This document shows, piece by piece, positions 1-7,444 of a DNA stretch of 7,494 nucleotides. The first letter of the stretch is position 1, and the number at the start of each line of letters is the position of its first letter. A program made the position numbers and the translations under genes. The stretch is taken from positions 1 to 7,494 of the forward strand of contig DFLI01000046.1 in the NCBI GenBank assembly GCA_002373715.1. Direction: 5' to 3'. This DNA is from Bacteroidales bacterium UBA3623 (GTDB lineage: Bacteria > Bacteroidota > Bacteroidia > Bacteroidales > UBA932). The notes beneath the pieces are model-generated. The model had not been told where the DNA came from, made no database searches, and was given only the letters and a program-made list of their open reading frames with translations.

Positions 1-1596
1 GGCGCCATGAGCGTGATGCCTGCCTATAACAAGGTAAACGGAGACTACTGCTCCGAGAATGAGCACCTCCTCAACGAGATTCTGCGCGGAGAGTGGGGCT
101 TCAAGGGCTTCACCGTATCCGACTGGGGCGGTACGCACAGCACCATGGGTGCCATGCTGCTTGGCCTCAACGTCCAGATGACCGGTTCCAACTACCTGGG
201 CCAGCCCGTGATTGACTCCATCAAAGCCGGCAAGCTCACCGAAGAAATGGTAGACGAAAAGGTACGCCAGATTCTGCGCGTCCGCTACGCCATCGAGCCC
301 GTTCCGGCCGATGTTGCCAACACCGTCATGACTTCCCAGCCGGAAAGCCAGAAGATTGCCAAGCAGGTGGCCGAAAAGTCCATCGTGCTCCTGAAGAACC
401 AGGGCATCCTTCCCATCAAGAAAGAGGTGAAGACCATTGCCGTCATCGGCCAGAATGCTGTTCTGAAAACCCAGAGCGGCGGTATGGGCGCCGGCGTGAA
501 GGCCCTGTATGAGATCACTCCCCTGGAAGGCATTGAAAAGCGCGCTGCCGAAGCTGGCATTGAAGTAATCTATGCCCCCGGTTACAAGAACTTCCCGGGC
601 CGCCGCTGGGGACCTGCTCCCGCAGTGAAGAACCCGCTGGAGGCCGATGCCATCGACGAACCCGCAGATCCTTTTCTGGTATCCGAGGCTTGCGAGGCCG
701 CTGCCAATGCAGATCTCGTCATCTTCTTCGGCGGCACCAACAAGAGCATCGAGACCGAAGGTTCCGACCGTCAGAACATCAACCTGCCTTGCGGCCAGGA
801 AGAACTGGTGCAGGCTCTGTATAAGGTGAACCCCAACCTGGCCACCGTGCTCATCTCCGGCGGTCCCACCGACCTCCGCGTGCTGGAGCCCGCCTCCCCT
901 GCCATCGTTCAGGGCTGGTGGAACGGCACTGAGGGCGGTACTGCCCTGGCCGAGGTTCTCTTCGGAGACATCGCCCCTTCCGGAAAGCTTCCCTTCACCT
1001 TCCCGGCCAAGCTGGAAGACTCCCCCGCCTATGCTCTGGGTAACTTCCCCGACAAGAACGCCGGCGGAGACCTCTTCTCCCTCATGTATCGTCCCGACGT
1101 GATGAAGATGAGCCGCGAAGAGCGTCAGAAACTCATCGACTCCATGCCCAAGCCCGAGTCCCACTACACCGAGGAATCCCTGGTGGGTTACCGCTGGTTC
1201 GACACAAAGGCCATCAAGCCCATGTACGCTTTCGGTCACGGTCTGTCCTACGTAAACTTCAACTACGGCGAGATGAAGACCAAGGCTGGTAAGGATGCCA
1301 TTCAGGTTACCTTCCTGCTCACCAACGAAGGTGAAATGCCGGCCGATGAGGTTGTGCAGCTCTATGTCCACCGCGTGGAATCCAACGTGGAGTGGCCCAC
1401 CAAGGAGCTGAAGGCCTTCCAGCGCGTTTCCCTGGGCGCCGGTGAAAGCAAGTCCGTCACCCTCACCATCCCTGTGAAGGACCTCCGCTACTGGAACGAA
1501 AGCGCCAATGGCTGGGCCCTGGAGCACGGCCCGCTGCAGCTGCTGCTGGGCGCCGCTTCCGACGACATCCGCCAGACCGCCAATGTCACTATCTAA
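1..1596 (+). CDS. Glycoside hydrolase family 3 (beta-glucosidase-like), 5' end missing
   Basis: Exo-acting GH3 enzyme, probably releasing terminal beta-linked glucose (or a related sugar) from oligosaccharides. The frame is open from base 1, so the gene starts outside the window; 531 residues are visible, and about 200 or more N-terminal barrel residues plus any signal peptide are missing. Seen: the end of the TIM barrel with MPAYNKVNG and TVSDWGG, whose Asp (codon 121-123) is the expected nucleophile. The C-terminal alpha/beta sandwich starts near visible residue 123 (AEKSIVLLKN) and carries ETEGSDR (751-771), the region that supplies the acid/base Glu in related enzymes. A fibronectin-III-like domain occupies about residue 435 to the end (VVQLYVHR...KELKAFQRV). 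There is no PA14 insertion. SDW rather than SDC favours beta-glucosidase over beta-xylosidase, but specificity cannot be settled without the N-terminus. The stop lies 4 nt before the next gene, so the two are probably co-transcribed. Codons are strongly C/G-ended. Confidence 0.95.
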   Translation, partial: GAMSVMPAYNKVNGDYCSENEHLLNEILRGEWGFKGFTVSDWGGTHSTMGAMLLGLNVQMTGSNYLGQPVIDSIKAGKLTEEMVDEKVRQILRVRYAIEPVPADVANTVMTSQPESQKIAKQVAEKSIVLLKNQGILPIKKEVKTIAVIGQNAVLKTQSGGMGAGVKALYEITPLEGIEKRAAEAGIEVIYAPGYKNFPGRRWGPAPAVKNPLEADAIDEPADPFLVSEACEAAANADLVIFFGGTNKSIETEGSDRQNINLPCGQEELVQALYKVNPNLATVLISGGPTDLRVLEPASPAIVQGWWNGTEGGTALAEVLFGDIAPSGKLPFTFPAKLEDSPAYALGNFPDKNAGGDLFSLMYRPDVMKMSREERQKLIDSMPKPESHYTEESLVGYRWFDTKAIKPMYAFGHGLSYVNFNYGEMKTKAGKDAIQVTFLLTNEGEMPADEVVQLYVHRVESNVEWPTKELKAFQRVSLGAGESKSVTLTIPVKDLRYWNESANGWALEHGPLQLLLGAASDDIRQTANVTI

Positions 1597-1600
1597 ACCT

Positions 1601-2878
1601 ATGCATAAATCCTGGATCCTCGGGGCCGCACTGCTTCTGGCAGCCTGCGGCCCCAGGCCTTCTGCCCAGGTGGAGAAGGTCGAACTGTTCACCTCCGTGG
1701 GAGACTACGGCATGCTGGTGAACGCCATTGAGATTACTGTAAGCAACCCCGCTTCCCTGAAAGGCCTCACATCGGCCGATTTTGACCTGGTGAACAATGT
1801 ACCCGGTTCCTTCGTGGACGCCGCCACCGGCAAGGCCCCCGAGGCCATAGAGCCCGACGGCATTGTGGTTTCCCGCAAGAAGAATGTCCTCCGCATCGAG
1901 GCCACGCCTTTCAACAAGGCCGGCAAGATGGAAGGCTGGTTCAAGCGCGTTCCCTGGGAGCTTCACTGCGCCGCAGATTCGGCCCTGAACGTTACTCCCG
2001 CCCAGGTATCGGACGAGCATATTGCCTTCCTGGATGACTGCATTCACGGAGAGTTCAGCTTCGGCGGCCTCACGCGCGAATACATGCTGTACCTGCCCAA
2101 GGACGACAAAGGTAATACCATCAAGAACGTGCCCCTCATGGTATGGCAGATTGGCGGTGGCGAGTACGACAAGGATATGATGACGGTGGCCACGGCCAAC
2201 CGCTGCCTGGTTTCCCTGGCCACGGAAGGCATTCCCTGCGCCGCCCTGGTCTTTGCCCTGGCCAACCCCAACTACAGCTACAGCGCCTCCCTCTTCCCCG
2301 AGAAGATTGAGCTCATAGACCGCAACAACGCCCTTCAGATGGCCTTCATCGATACGCTCATTGCCGATGGCACCATAGACGGCAGCAACCTCTTCTGCGC
2401 CGGCGCCTCCAGCGGCGGTGGCTGCACCATGCGCTTCATGATGCAGTTCGCAGACCGCTTCAAGGCCGCTATCCCCTGCTGCGCCATGGATCCCATCGTC
2501 CCCATCCACCAGGTGGAGGAGAAGTATCCCGGCCAGTATTCGGAGGATGTGGAAAAGGTATGGACCAGTAATGCCGCCGTGTACAAATGGGACGGTTCTG
2601 ACATGGTTTTAGGGCCGATGGACGTGCAGGCCTTCGTGAAGTTGCCCATGTACTTCGTTCACGCCGCCACGGACCGCACCTGCAAGGTGGCCAGCACCTA
2701 CGCCTACTCTGAGGCCCGTAAGCGCCTGGGCGCCACCCAGGACAAGGTTCTCATTTACTCCGACGAAGACCTCATCAAGTGGGGCGTCTCCCCCATGATG
2801 GCCCACTTCTCCTGGGTTCCTCTCCTGGACGATTATTCCGAAGGCAGCCCCATGGACTGGATGATTGACCAGTTCTAA
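1601..2878 (+). CDS. Lipoprotein alpha/beta-hydrolase (esterase) with Ig-like N-terminal domain
   Basis: A 425-residue predicted lipoprotein, probably a carboxylic-ester hydrolase acting in the periplasm. The start at 1601 is chosen because it gives a compact signal peptide ending in the lipobox L-A-A-C (Cys16); the open frame runs further upstream, but only inside the GH3 gene. After Cys16 comes GPRP, with no acidic run, so the usual Bacteroidetes surface-export signal is absent; an inner-leaflet (periplasm-facing) location is inferred. Residues about 25-150 look like a beta-sandwich resembling the Ig-like front domain of EstA-type esterases. The hydrolase part, about 150-425, resembles PHB-depolymerase/CE1-like enzymes: GASSG at 268-272 gives nucleophile Ser270, and Asp358 (HAATDRT) and His402 (MMAHFSW) fit as the other triad members. 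It is rich in Cys. It starts 4 nt after the GH3 stop, suggesting joint work on esterified oligosaccharides. Substrate unknown; a peptidase is less likely. Confidence 0.85.
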   Translation: MHKSWILGAALLLAACGPRPSAQVEKVELFTSVGDYGMLVNAIEITVSNPASLKGLTSADFDLVNNVPGSFVDAATGKAPEAIEPDGIVVSRKKNVLRIEATPFNKAGKMEGWFKRVPWELHCAADSALNVTPAQVSDEHIAFLDDCIHGEFSFGGLTREYMLYLPKDDKGNTIKNVPLMVWQIGGGEYDKDMMTVATANRCLVSLATEGIPCAALVFALANPNYSYSASLFPEKIELIDRNNALQMAFIDTLIADGTIDGSNLFCAGASSGGGCTMRFMMQFADRFKAAIPCCAMDPIVPIHQVEEKYPGQYSEDVEKVWTSNAAVYKWDGSDMVLGPMDVQAFVKLPMYFVHAATDRTCKVASTYAYSEARKRLGATQDKVLIYSDEDLIKWGVSPMMAHFSWVPLLDDYSEGSPMDWMIDQF

Positions 2879-2898
2879 TTATTTGAATATTCATAAAG

Positions 2899-2941
2899 AA
2901 TCCGTAACTTGCCGCATGATTGGGAAGTTGCGGATTTTTTT
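2899..2941 (+). terminator. Intrinsic terminator-like hairpin overlapping the next gene's start
   Basis: AATCCGTAACTT (2899-2910) pairs with AAGTTGCGGATT (2925-2936) as a 12-bp stem with a single U-G wobble, around a 14-nt loop (2911-2924), and runs into seven T (2935-2941). It lies 20 nt after the esterase stop, so it reads as the terminator of the GH3-esterase unit. Unusually, the ATG assigned to the next gene (2916-2918) sits in the loop and the T tract falls in its signal-peptide codons. It could therefore also act as an attenuator or translational control element for that gene. Confidence 0.75.
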
Positions 2942-5345
2942 GGTCATCGGCCTGCTGCTGGTGTGCATTCACGGTATGGCGCAGAATACGGCTGCGGATA
3001 CGGTGGTCTTTCGCGTCGGCAACGCCATCCTGCGGGATGGAGATTACGCGATAGACCTGTTTGCGCAGTTCCCGGGCGTGGAAATCAAGGATGACCAGGT
3101 TACCGTTTCCGGGAAGCCGGTGGGGCTTGTCTATGTGAATGGGAAATTGGTTTTCGGCCTCAATCCCATGTGGGCCCTGAATTATCTGAAAGCCCGGCAA
3201 GTGGTAAGCATGAGCGTCCTTCCGGCCGGCCAGTCCAATGTGAATATCAATATTGAAACCAGGGATCCGATAGACCGCGTCATAGACGTGCAGGCCCGCT
3301 CCATGTTAGGAATGGACGAACTCCGCGACGAGAACGGGAAGCGCCCGTTCCGATACCATATAGGAGCCAATATGCATTATTTCACGGAGCTGCAGCAGGT
3401 GTCGGCCGATGTGGTGGCCGGCAATCTTGGCATCCACTCCAGCCAGGTCTCCCTAACCCCGGGGCCGCTGACTTCGCTGGGAGAGAATATCGACGTATCG
3501 GTGGGTTACAACCGCTATTGGGACAACCCTCTTTCCGGCAACGCGCTTCAGCTTTCCTATACGTTTGGTCACGAGAGAGGACGCACCCGTACACGCATGC
3601 AGAGCGAGCTCTTCAAAATCCTGTTTCTACCTCAGATGGCTATAGATGAGCAGGACCTTCAACTCAGCCACGTGCGCACCCACAACCTCCAGAGCTCTTT
3701 TGCCTATCGTCGTGGCAAGCATATCCGAGCCACCTGGAACCAGGACCTCCGCATTTCCTACGACATGCGCGACAACCTGACATACACCGAGCTGGACATT
3801 AACTACATCCCTAAGCTGGAGCGTACCCAGGAATTGTATTCCCAGAACCGGGCCTGGAATCTGCGAGAGGCTGTGGAACTGGGCTTTGCAAACGCCGGAA
3901 ACAGGAAGCTGCCCACTTTGAATCTGGAAATGACGCTGGGGCAGAACCATCTGGACGCCTGGGATAGGGATACCCTCGCCACTTCCTTCCGCAACCGCTG
4001 GCTTACCAAAGACGGGGAAGGTCTTTCCCAGCAGTATTCGGCCCGTGTAGCCCAAACAATCCTGGACATAAGAAATACAGACCCTGCCCACCCCCAGGTA
4101 GTCCGTACCCATTCATTCAATGCGGATTATACCATTTCTTATGCAAACCAGGTGAAGCAGCAGAAGGCCTGGGACCAGCTTCAGCAAGAGTTGCCCTTGC
4201 CCAACCTGGCCAACACCTTTGACTTTACTTTTACCCATCTGCTCAATTCCCTGAACCTGACGTACAGTCATTCACGTTCCGGCGAGAAGGGAACCTTCAA
4301 CCTTCGCGCCACTTTGGCCACCGAGTTTGAGAACGTTGTGGATAAGGAAAGAATCCCCTATGAGCACAAGAAGAACGGCTCTTATTTCCGGCTTCGGCCC
4401 GGACTGTCCATGGACTACCGGGACTATAGCTTGAGTTTCAGCACTACGGCCCATACACCATCCGTGGAGGAACTTCGCAAAAGAGTCGATGATACCAATC
4501 CCCTCTCCATCATAGCCGGTAATCCGGATCTGAAGCAGTCCATCGCCTACACTCTAACCCTGGGAAAACGTACCGACAGCCGGGTCTCCAAGCATTTTCT
4601 GAGCTGGAACCTGCGGGCTCAGTATGAAGTGAATTCCATCGTGCAAAAGATAACCCTGTTTAAAAAAGATACGGTTCTTGCAGAGTTTGAAAACTATCCG
4701 ATGAAGGCCGGAACCTTGCTGACGGAACCCTACAATGCCAGTTACTCGTGGAATTCCTATGGAGATATCTATCTGATGAGCCAATGGGGCGGTACCTGGG
4801 GCTTTTCTACGCGTGTGGGGGCCTCCCTTCAGTTCCGGGACCTGCCGCATTTCTCCGGCACTGCCCTTGTGCGGTCATCGGACCTGACTCCTTCCTTGAT
4901 GGCCAGCACTTCCTTCTTTCCCTTTACCCGAAATGTAAAGGTGGGCTTCAGCAGCAACGTGACTTATGCCCGGGGCTGGAACGATGCCCATATTATGGAT
5001 GTCCGTTCCCTCCGGAGCACATTGGGCGCCCAGGTCCACGCCGATATCCTGAAGCGGTTCTTCATCGTAGGAGATTATCTTTGGGACGGGTACAGAGACT
5101 TGCTGGACAAGGATATGTCCCACGATGTACACCGGCTTTATCTTTCCCTGGGCGTCAAACTGCTCAGAGACAAGCAATTAAAGGTGGCTATCACCGGTGT
5201 AGACCTTCTGCAGGGCGGTTCCCTGTACGACGAGGTAATTTCCGCATCCAGAAGGACGCGCAAATGGGCCACGGTCTACGGCCGTTATTTTATGCTGGAT
5301 ATTACTTACCGGTTTACTCTCCCCACTGCTTGCAGAGTTCGATGA
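2916..5345 (+). CDS. Outer-membrane beta-barrel protein with short plug-like segment (TonB-receptor-like)
   Basis: An 809-residue outer-membrane barrel protein; its ligand and role are unknown. The ATG at 2916 is chosen because it directly gives a signal peptide (MIGKLRIFLVIGLLLV, cut near HGMAQ-N); the frame upstream offers only a TTG inside the esterase gene. Residues about 46-117 (FPGVEIKDDQVTVSGKPV, then VYVNGKLVFGLNP) match the plug-like module seen in Bacteroidetes barrel proteins of the OMP_b-brl_3 / TonB-receptor-like type. The rest alternates in beta-strand fashion and contains the family-typical NPLSIIAGNPDLKQS (about 528-542). The N-terminal carboxypeptidase-regulatory-like domain often found in this group is absent, no TonB box is obvious, and no SusD partner is adjacent. 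A strand ending ITYRF would normally be near the barrel end; eight more residues (TLPTACRVR after F) run into the convergent gene. Codon use is more mixed than in the flanking enzyme genes. The nearest promoter-like match (ATTATTTG, 2878-2885) is imperfect. Confidence 0.85.
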   Translation: MIGKLRIFLVIGLLLVCIHGMAQNTAADTVVFRVGNAILRDGDYAIDLFAQFPGVEIKDDQVTVSGKPVGLVYVNGKLVFGLNPMWALNYLKARQVVSMSVLPAGQSNVNINIETRDPIDRVIDVQARSMLGMDELRDENGKRPFRYHIGANMHYFTELQQVSADVVAGNLGIHSSQVSLTPGPLTSLGENIDVSVGYNRYWDNPLSGNALQLSYTFGHERGRTRTRMQSELFKILFLPQMAIDEQDLQLSHVRTHNLQSSFAYRRGKHIRATWNQDLRISYDMRDNLTYTELDINYIPKLERTQELYSQNRAWNLREAVELGFANAGNRKLPTLNLEMTLGQNHLDAWDRDTLATSFRNRWLTKDGEGLSQQYSARVAQTILDIRNTDPAHPQVVRTHSFNADYTISYANQVKQQKAWDQLQQELPLPNLANTFDFTFTHLLNSLNLTYSHSRSGEKGTFNLRATLATEFENVVDKERIPYEHKKNGSYFRLRPGLSMDYRDYSLSFSTTAHTPSVEELRKRVDDTNPLSIIAGNPDLKQSIAYTLTLGKRTDSRVSKHFLSWNLRAQYEVNSIVQKITLFKKDTVLAEFENYPMKAGTLLTEPYNASYSWNSYGDIYLMSQWGGTWGFSTRVGASLQFRDLPHFSGTALVRSSDLTPSLMASTSFFPFTRNVKVGFSSNVTYARGWNDAHIMDVRSLRSTLGAQVHADILKRFFIVGDYLWDGYRDLLDKDMSHDVHRLYLSLGVKLLRDKQLKVAITGVDLLQGGSLYDEVISASRRTRKWATVYGRYFMLDITYRFTLPTACRVR

Positions 5346-5979
5346 TGGCATTCCGGTCGCTGGGATCCATCTTTTTGTTCTGGTCAAACCAGGCTTCAAT
5401 CTCTGCCTTCTTGCCGGGGAAGCACTTAATGAAATTCTTCTTGGTTAAGGGAAGCATGACGCCTTTGCGGTAAAGGGCCGATGTCTCTTTCATGCGATAA
5501 GGAATGTTCTGGAGTTCGCTGAAATGCAGGATTCGTCCTTCCATACCCATAGACTCATAGGACTGGACAGCCGTGGTGTTGCTTTCCATTCCGTAAGACG
5601 CTATTTTGGTATCCGTTAAAAGCGTAACCTCTCTCAGAGTGGCCAGGAGCACTTCGCTGGAAAGGAGATCCAGACGGTAGAAAACTCCGTCCCTCAGAAG
5701 GAAAGGCACATTGTCTATAATAACCTCCACCAGACCATCCGTGTTGTCCAGGACCATTTCCATACCGTGCTTGTCCTTGAAGCGGACGGAATTGTCTATA
5801 GCACAAATATTATACGTTCCAGGAATGGGAGACTTGTCGTTGAAAAGAAGGGTGCCTTTACCCATTTCGGGCATCAGGTAAAATACACTGGCGGGAAGGC
5901 CTCCGGGAATATCCTGGGCACGCAGATTGGCGCAAAGGCCCATGAGGGCAAAAAGGCCGATGAGGAGAGTCTTTTTCAT
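5314..5979 (-). CDS. Secreted protein of unknown function, 221 residues
   Basis: I do not recognise this family with certainty. The start at 5979 (MKKTLLIGLFALMGL) gives a clean signal peptide cut near LRA-QD; the longer open frame upstream (to 6024) would put extra residues before it and cross the promoter. The mature part, about 200 residues, has a mostly beta-like first half (ICAIDNSVRFKDKHGMEMVL, then VEVIIDNVPFLLRDGVFYRL) and a C-terminal helical segment with KKNFIKCFPGKKAEIEAWF (about residues 175-193). A similar pattern of a lysine-rich helix with a (F/L)xxFP core near the C-terminus is, as I recall, common in small secreted Bacteroidetes proteins of unknown role. No catalytic motif or lipobox is visible. 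It is convergent with, and overlaps by 32 bp, the barrel gene. It has its own putative -7 box at 6000-6007 and is divergent from the CE1 esterase gene. Confidence 0.8.
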   Translation of the reverse strand: MKKTLLIGLFALMGLCANLRAQDIPGGLPASVFYLMPEMGKGTLLFNDKSPIPGTYNICAIDNSVRFKDKHGMEMVLDNTDGLVEVIIDNVPFLLRDGVFYRLDLLSSEVLLATLREVTLLTDTKIASYGMESNTTAVQSYESMGMEGRILHFSELQNIPYRMKETSALYRKGVMLPLTKKNFIKCFPGKKAEIEAWFDQNKKMDPSDRNAIIELCKQWGE

Positions 5980-5999
5980 ATCCGGTTTATTAGTTTTTA

Positions 6000-6007
6000 C
6001 AAAGATA
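6000..6007 (-). promoter_or_regulatory. Putative Bacteroides-type -7 box for the minus-strand secreted protein
   Basis: Read on the minus strand, the bases are TATCTTTG, an exact match to TAnnTTTG. Transcription would start near 5994, leaving a leader of roughly 15 nt before the ATG at 5979. A matching -33 TTTG at the usual distance is not present; the nearest TTTG (6022-6025, minus strand) is only 14 nt away, so the call rests on the -7 box and position. Confidence 0.5.
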
Positions 6008-6016
6008 CACAGATAA

Positions 6017-6095
6017 ATGTACAAATTGTTTTATCTGCGTTCAAATCGCGTGCCCCCGCTTGACCATGCGCCTCGGAATCAGTAAATTTGTACAT
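6017..6095. repeat. 11-bp perfect inverted repeat in the divergent promoter region
   Basis: ATGTACAAATT (6017-6027) and AATTTGTACAT (6085-6095) are exact reverse complements, separated by 57 nt. The right arm covers the last six bases of the CE1 gene's -7 box (TAAATTTG) and extends past it; the left arm puts the same AATTTGTACAT on the minus strand, facing the other gene. It may be a shared operator for the two divergent genes, or mirrored promoter-proximal sequence; function is inferred only. Confidence 0.6.
6059..6090 (+). promoter_or_regulatory. Putative promoter of the CE1 esterase gene
   Basis: The -7 box TAAATTTG (6083-6090) matches TAnnTTTG exactly. Twenty nt upstream, CTTG (6059-6062) is a one-mismatch version of the -33 TTTG. 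Transcription would start near 6096, giving a leader of about 25 nt to the ATG at 6120. The leader is A/C-rich and has no Shine-Dalgarno, as is usual in Bacteroidetes. Confidence 0.65.
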
Positions 6096-6119
6096 AAGAC
6101 ATAACCAATTCATTCCAAT

Positions 6120-7343
6120 ATGAAAAAAATCTTTGTAGCAATTGCAGCCCTGGCCATCGGCCTTAGCGCCTCTGCCCAGCAGGCCCTGTTTGGCGGCCCC
6201 TCCGTGGAGTCTCCCGTCATCAACCCCGACGGTACCGTTACCTTCCGTTTCCAGGCCCCCAAGGCCATCAAGGTGGAAGTAACCGGCGATTTCCTGCCCA
6301 CCCAGAAGATGGAGGTGGAATTTGGCGGCCAGAAGATGGTGTATGATGCCCCCGGCGTGGGTGTTCTCAAAGAAGGTAAAGGCGGCGTGTGGGAATACAC
6401 CACGGACTTTGTGGTGGCTCCCGACATGTACAACTACACCTTCCGTGTAGACGGCGTCAGCCAGATTGACCCCCACAATATGTGGGTCAACCGCGACGTG
6501 GCTTCCCTTACCAGCGTACTCCTGGTTCCCGCTCCCGGTGAGCGCAGCGACCTCTACGCCATCCACAAAGTTCCGCACGGCACCGTTTCCAAGGTCTGGT
6601 ATCATTCCAACACCGCCGGTTTCGACCGCCGTCTGACCGTCTATACCCCGGCCGGTTACGAGACCTCCAAGGCCAAGTACCCTGTGCTGTATGTGCTCCA
6701 CGGCATTGGCGGTGACGAAGACGCCTGGGTAACCCAGGGCCGCGCCACCCAGATTCTGGACAACCTCATCGCCCGCGGCGAGGCCAAGCCCATGATCGTT
6801 GTGTTCACCAACGGCAACATTGCCTGCGAGGCTGCTCCGCTGGAGAATGCCGACGGCTATGTGAATCCCACCATGAGCCTGCCCAAGACCATGGAAGGCA
6901 CCTTCGAGTCCGCTTTCCCGGAGGTGGTGAAGTTCATCGACAGCCGCTACCGCACCATCGCCAAGAAGCAGGGCCGTGCCATCTGCGGTCTGTCCATGGG
7001 CGGTTTCCACACGCTGTACATCACCCTCAACAACCCGGATATGTTCAACTACTCCGGTATGTTCTCTGCCGCCATCGGCACCGGCTCCGAGCAGGCTGCC
7101 AGCGGTCACCCCGAGATTTACCAGAACTTCGACGCCAAGCTGGCCACCTACTTCTCCAAGAAGCCCGCTCTGCTTTGGATCGGTATTGGTAAGACGGACT
7201 TCCTCATCCAGTCCAACAACGAGTTCCGCGAGAAACTCAATGCAGCCGGCTATCCTTACAAATACATGGAAACCGACGGCGGTCACATCTGGAAGAACTG
7301 GAGAATCTACCTGAGCGAATTTGTTCCGCTGATTTTCAAATAG
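6120..7343 (+). CDS. Secreted CBM48-CE1 esterase (feruloyl / acetyl-xylan esterase type)
   Basis: A 407-residue secreted ester hydrolase, likely removing feruloyl or acetyl groups from xylan or its oligosaccharides. The ATG at 6120 starts a standard signal peptide (MKKIFVAIAALAIGLSASA, cut before QQ). Residues about 25-130 form a CBM48/early-set-like beta domain (VTFRFQAPKAIKVEVTGDF, then YNYTFRVDG), a usual partner of CE1 domains in Bacteroidetes. Residues about 155-407 form the CE1 alpha/beta-hydrolase: HGIGGDEDAW at 194-203 near the oxyanion region, GLSMGG at 290-295 with nucleophile Ser292, Asp360 (GKTDFL) and His389 (DGGHIWKNW). All triad residues are in place and the length is normal, so it should be active. 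It has its own promoter and terminator, so it is a single-gene unit, divergent from the unknown secreted protein. Codons are strongly C/G-ended like the GH3 gene, which suggests high expression. Exact substrate cannot be told from sequence. Confidence 0.93.
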   Translation: MKKIFVAIAALAIGLSASAQQALFGGPSVESPVINPDGTVTFRFQAPKAIKVEVTGDFLPTQKMEVEFGGQKMVYDAPGVGVLKEGKGGVWEYTTDFVVAPDMYNYTFRVDGVSQIDPHNMWVNRDVASLTSVLLVPAPGERSDLYAIHKVPHGTVSKVWYHSNTAGFDRRLTVYTPAGYETSKAKYPVLYVLHGIGGDEDAWVTQGRATQILDNLIARGEAKPMIVVFTNGNIACEAAPLENADGYVNPTMSLPKTMEGTFESAFPEVVKFIDSRYRTIAKKQGRAICGLSMGGFHTLYITLNNPDMFNYSGMFSAAIGTGSEQAASGHPEIYQNFDAKLATYFSKKPALLWIGIGKTDFLIQSNNEFREKLNAAGYPYKYMETDGGHIWKNWRIYLSEFVPLIFK

Positions 7344-7354
7344 TCTACGCAATG

Positions 7355-7386
7355 AACTCCCGGCCGAACTGACCGGGAGTTTTTTT
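7355..7386 (+). terminator. Intrinsic terminator of the CE1 esterase gene
   Basis: AACTCCCGG (7355-7363) pairs perfectly with CCGGGAGTT (7373-7381) around a 9-nt loop, followed by an unbroken T run to 7386. It begins 12 bases after the stop codon. The opposite strand lacks a T run after the stem, so it acts in the plus direction only. Confidence 0.9.
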
Positions 7387-7444
7387 AGACCCCGTAAGTC
7401 ATCATTTTCCAGTGGGCCCAGTAATTCCTCCACGGACATAAACA

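Noticed and set aside
1508..1600. Upstream extension of the lipoprotein esterase into the GH3 gene
   Set aside because: It would bury the signal peptide and lipobox behind 31 residues that are an out-of-frame reading of the GH3 C-terminus.
1589..2509. 306-codon minus-strand open frame over the lipoprotein esterase
   Set aside because: Antisense shadow of a C/G-ended coding sequence; low-complexity Gly/Ala/Val/His product with no signal or domain.
2865..2915. TTG start for the barrel protein overlapping the esterase stop
   Set aside because: It would add 17 residues before an otherwise well-formed signal peptide, and TTG is a poor start; ATG at 2916 fits better.
4748..5473. 241-codon plus-strand open frame overlapping the barrel gene's 3' end
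   Set aside because: Out of frame with a continuous barrel-type sequence that keeps its beta pattern to the end; the alternative product is rich in Pro, Cys, Gly and Arg and resembles no family. No sign that a frameshift joins the two.
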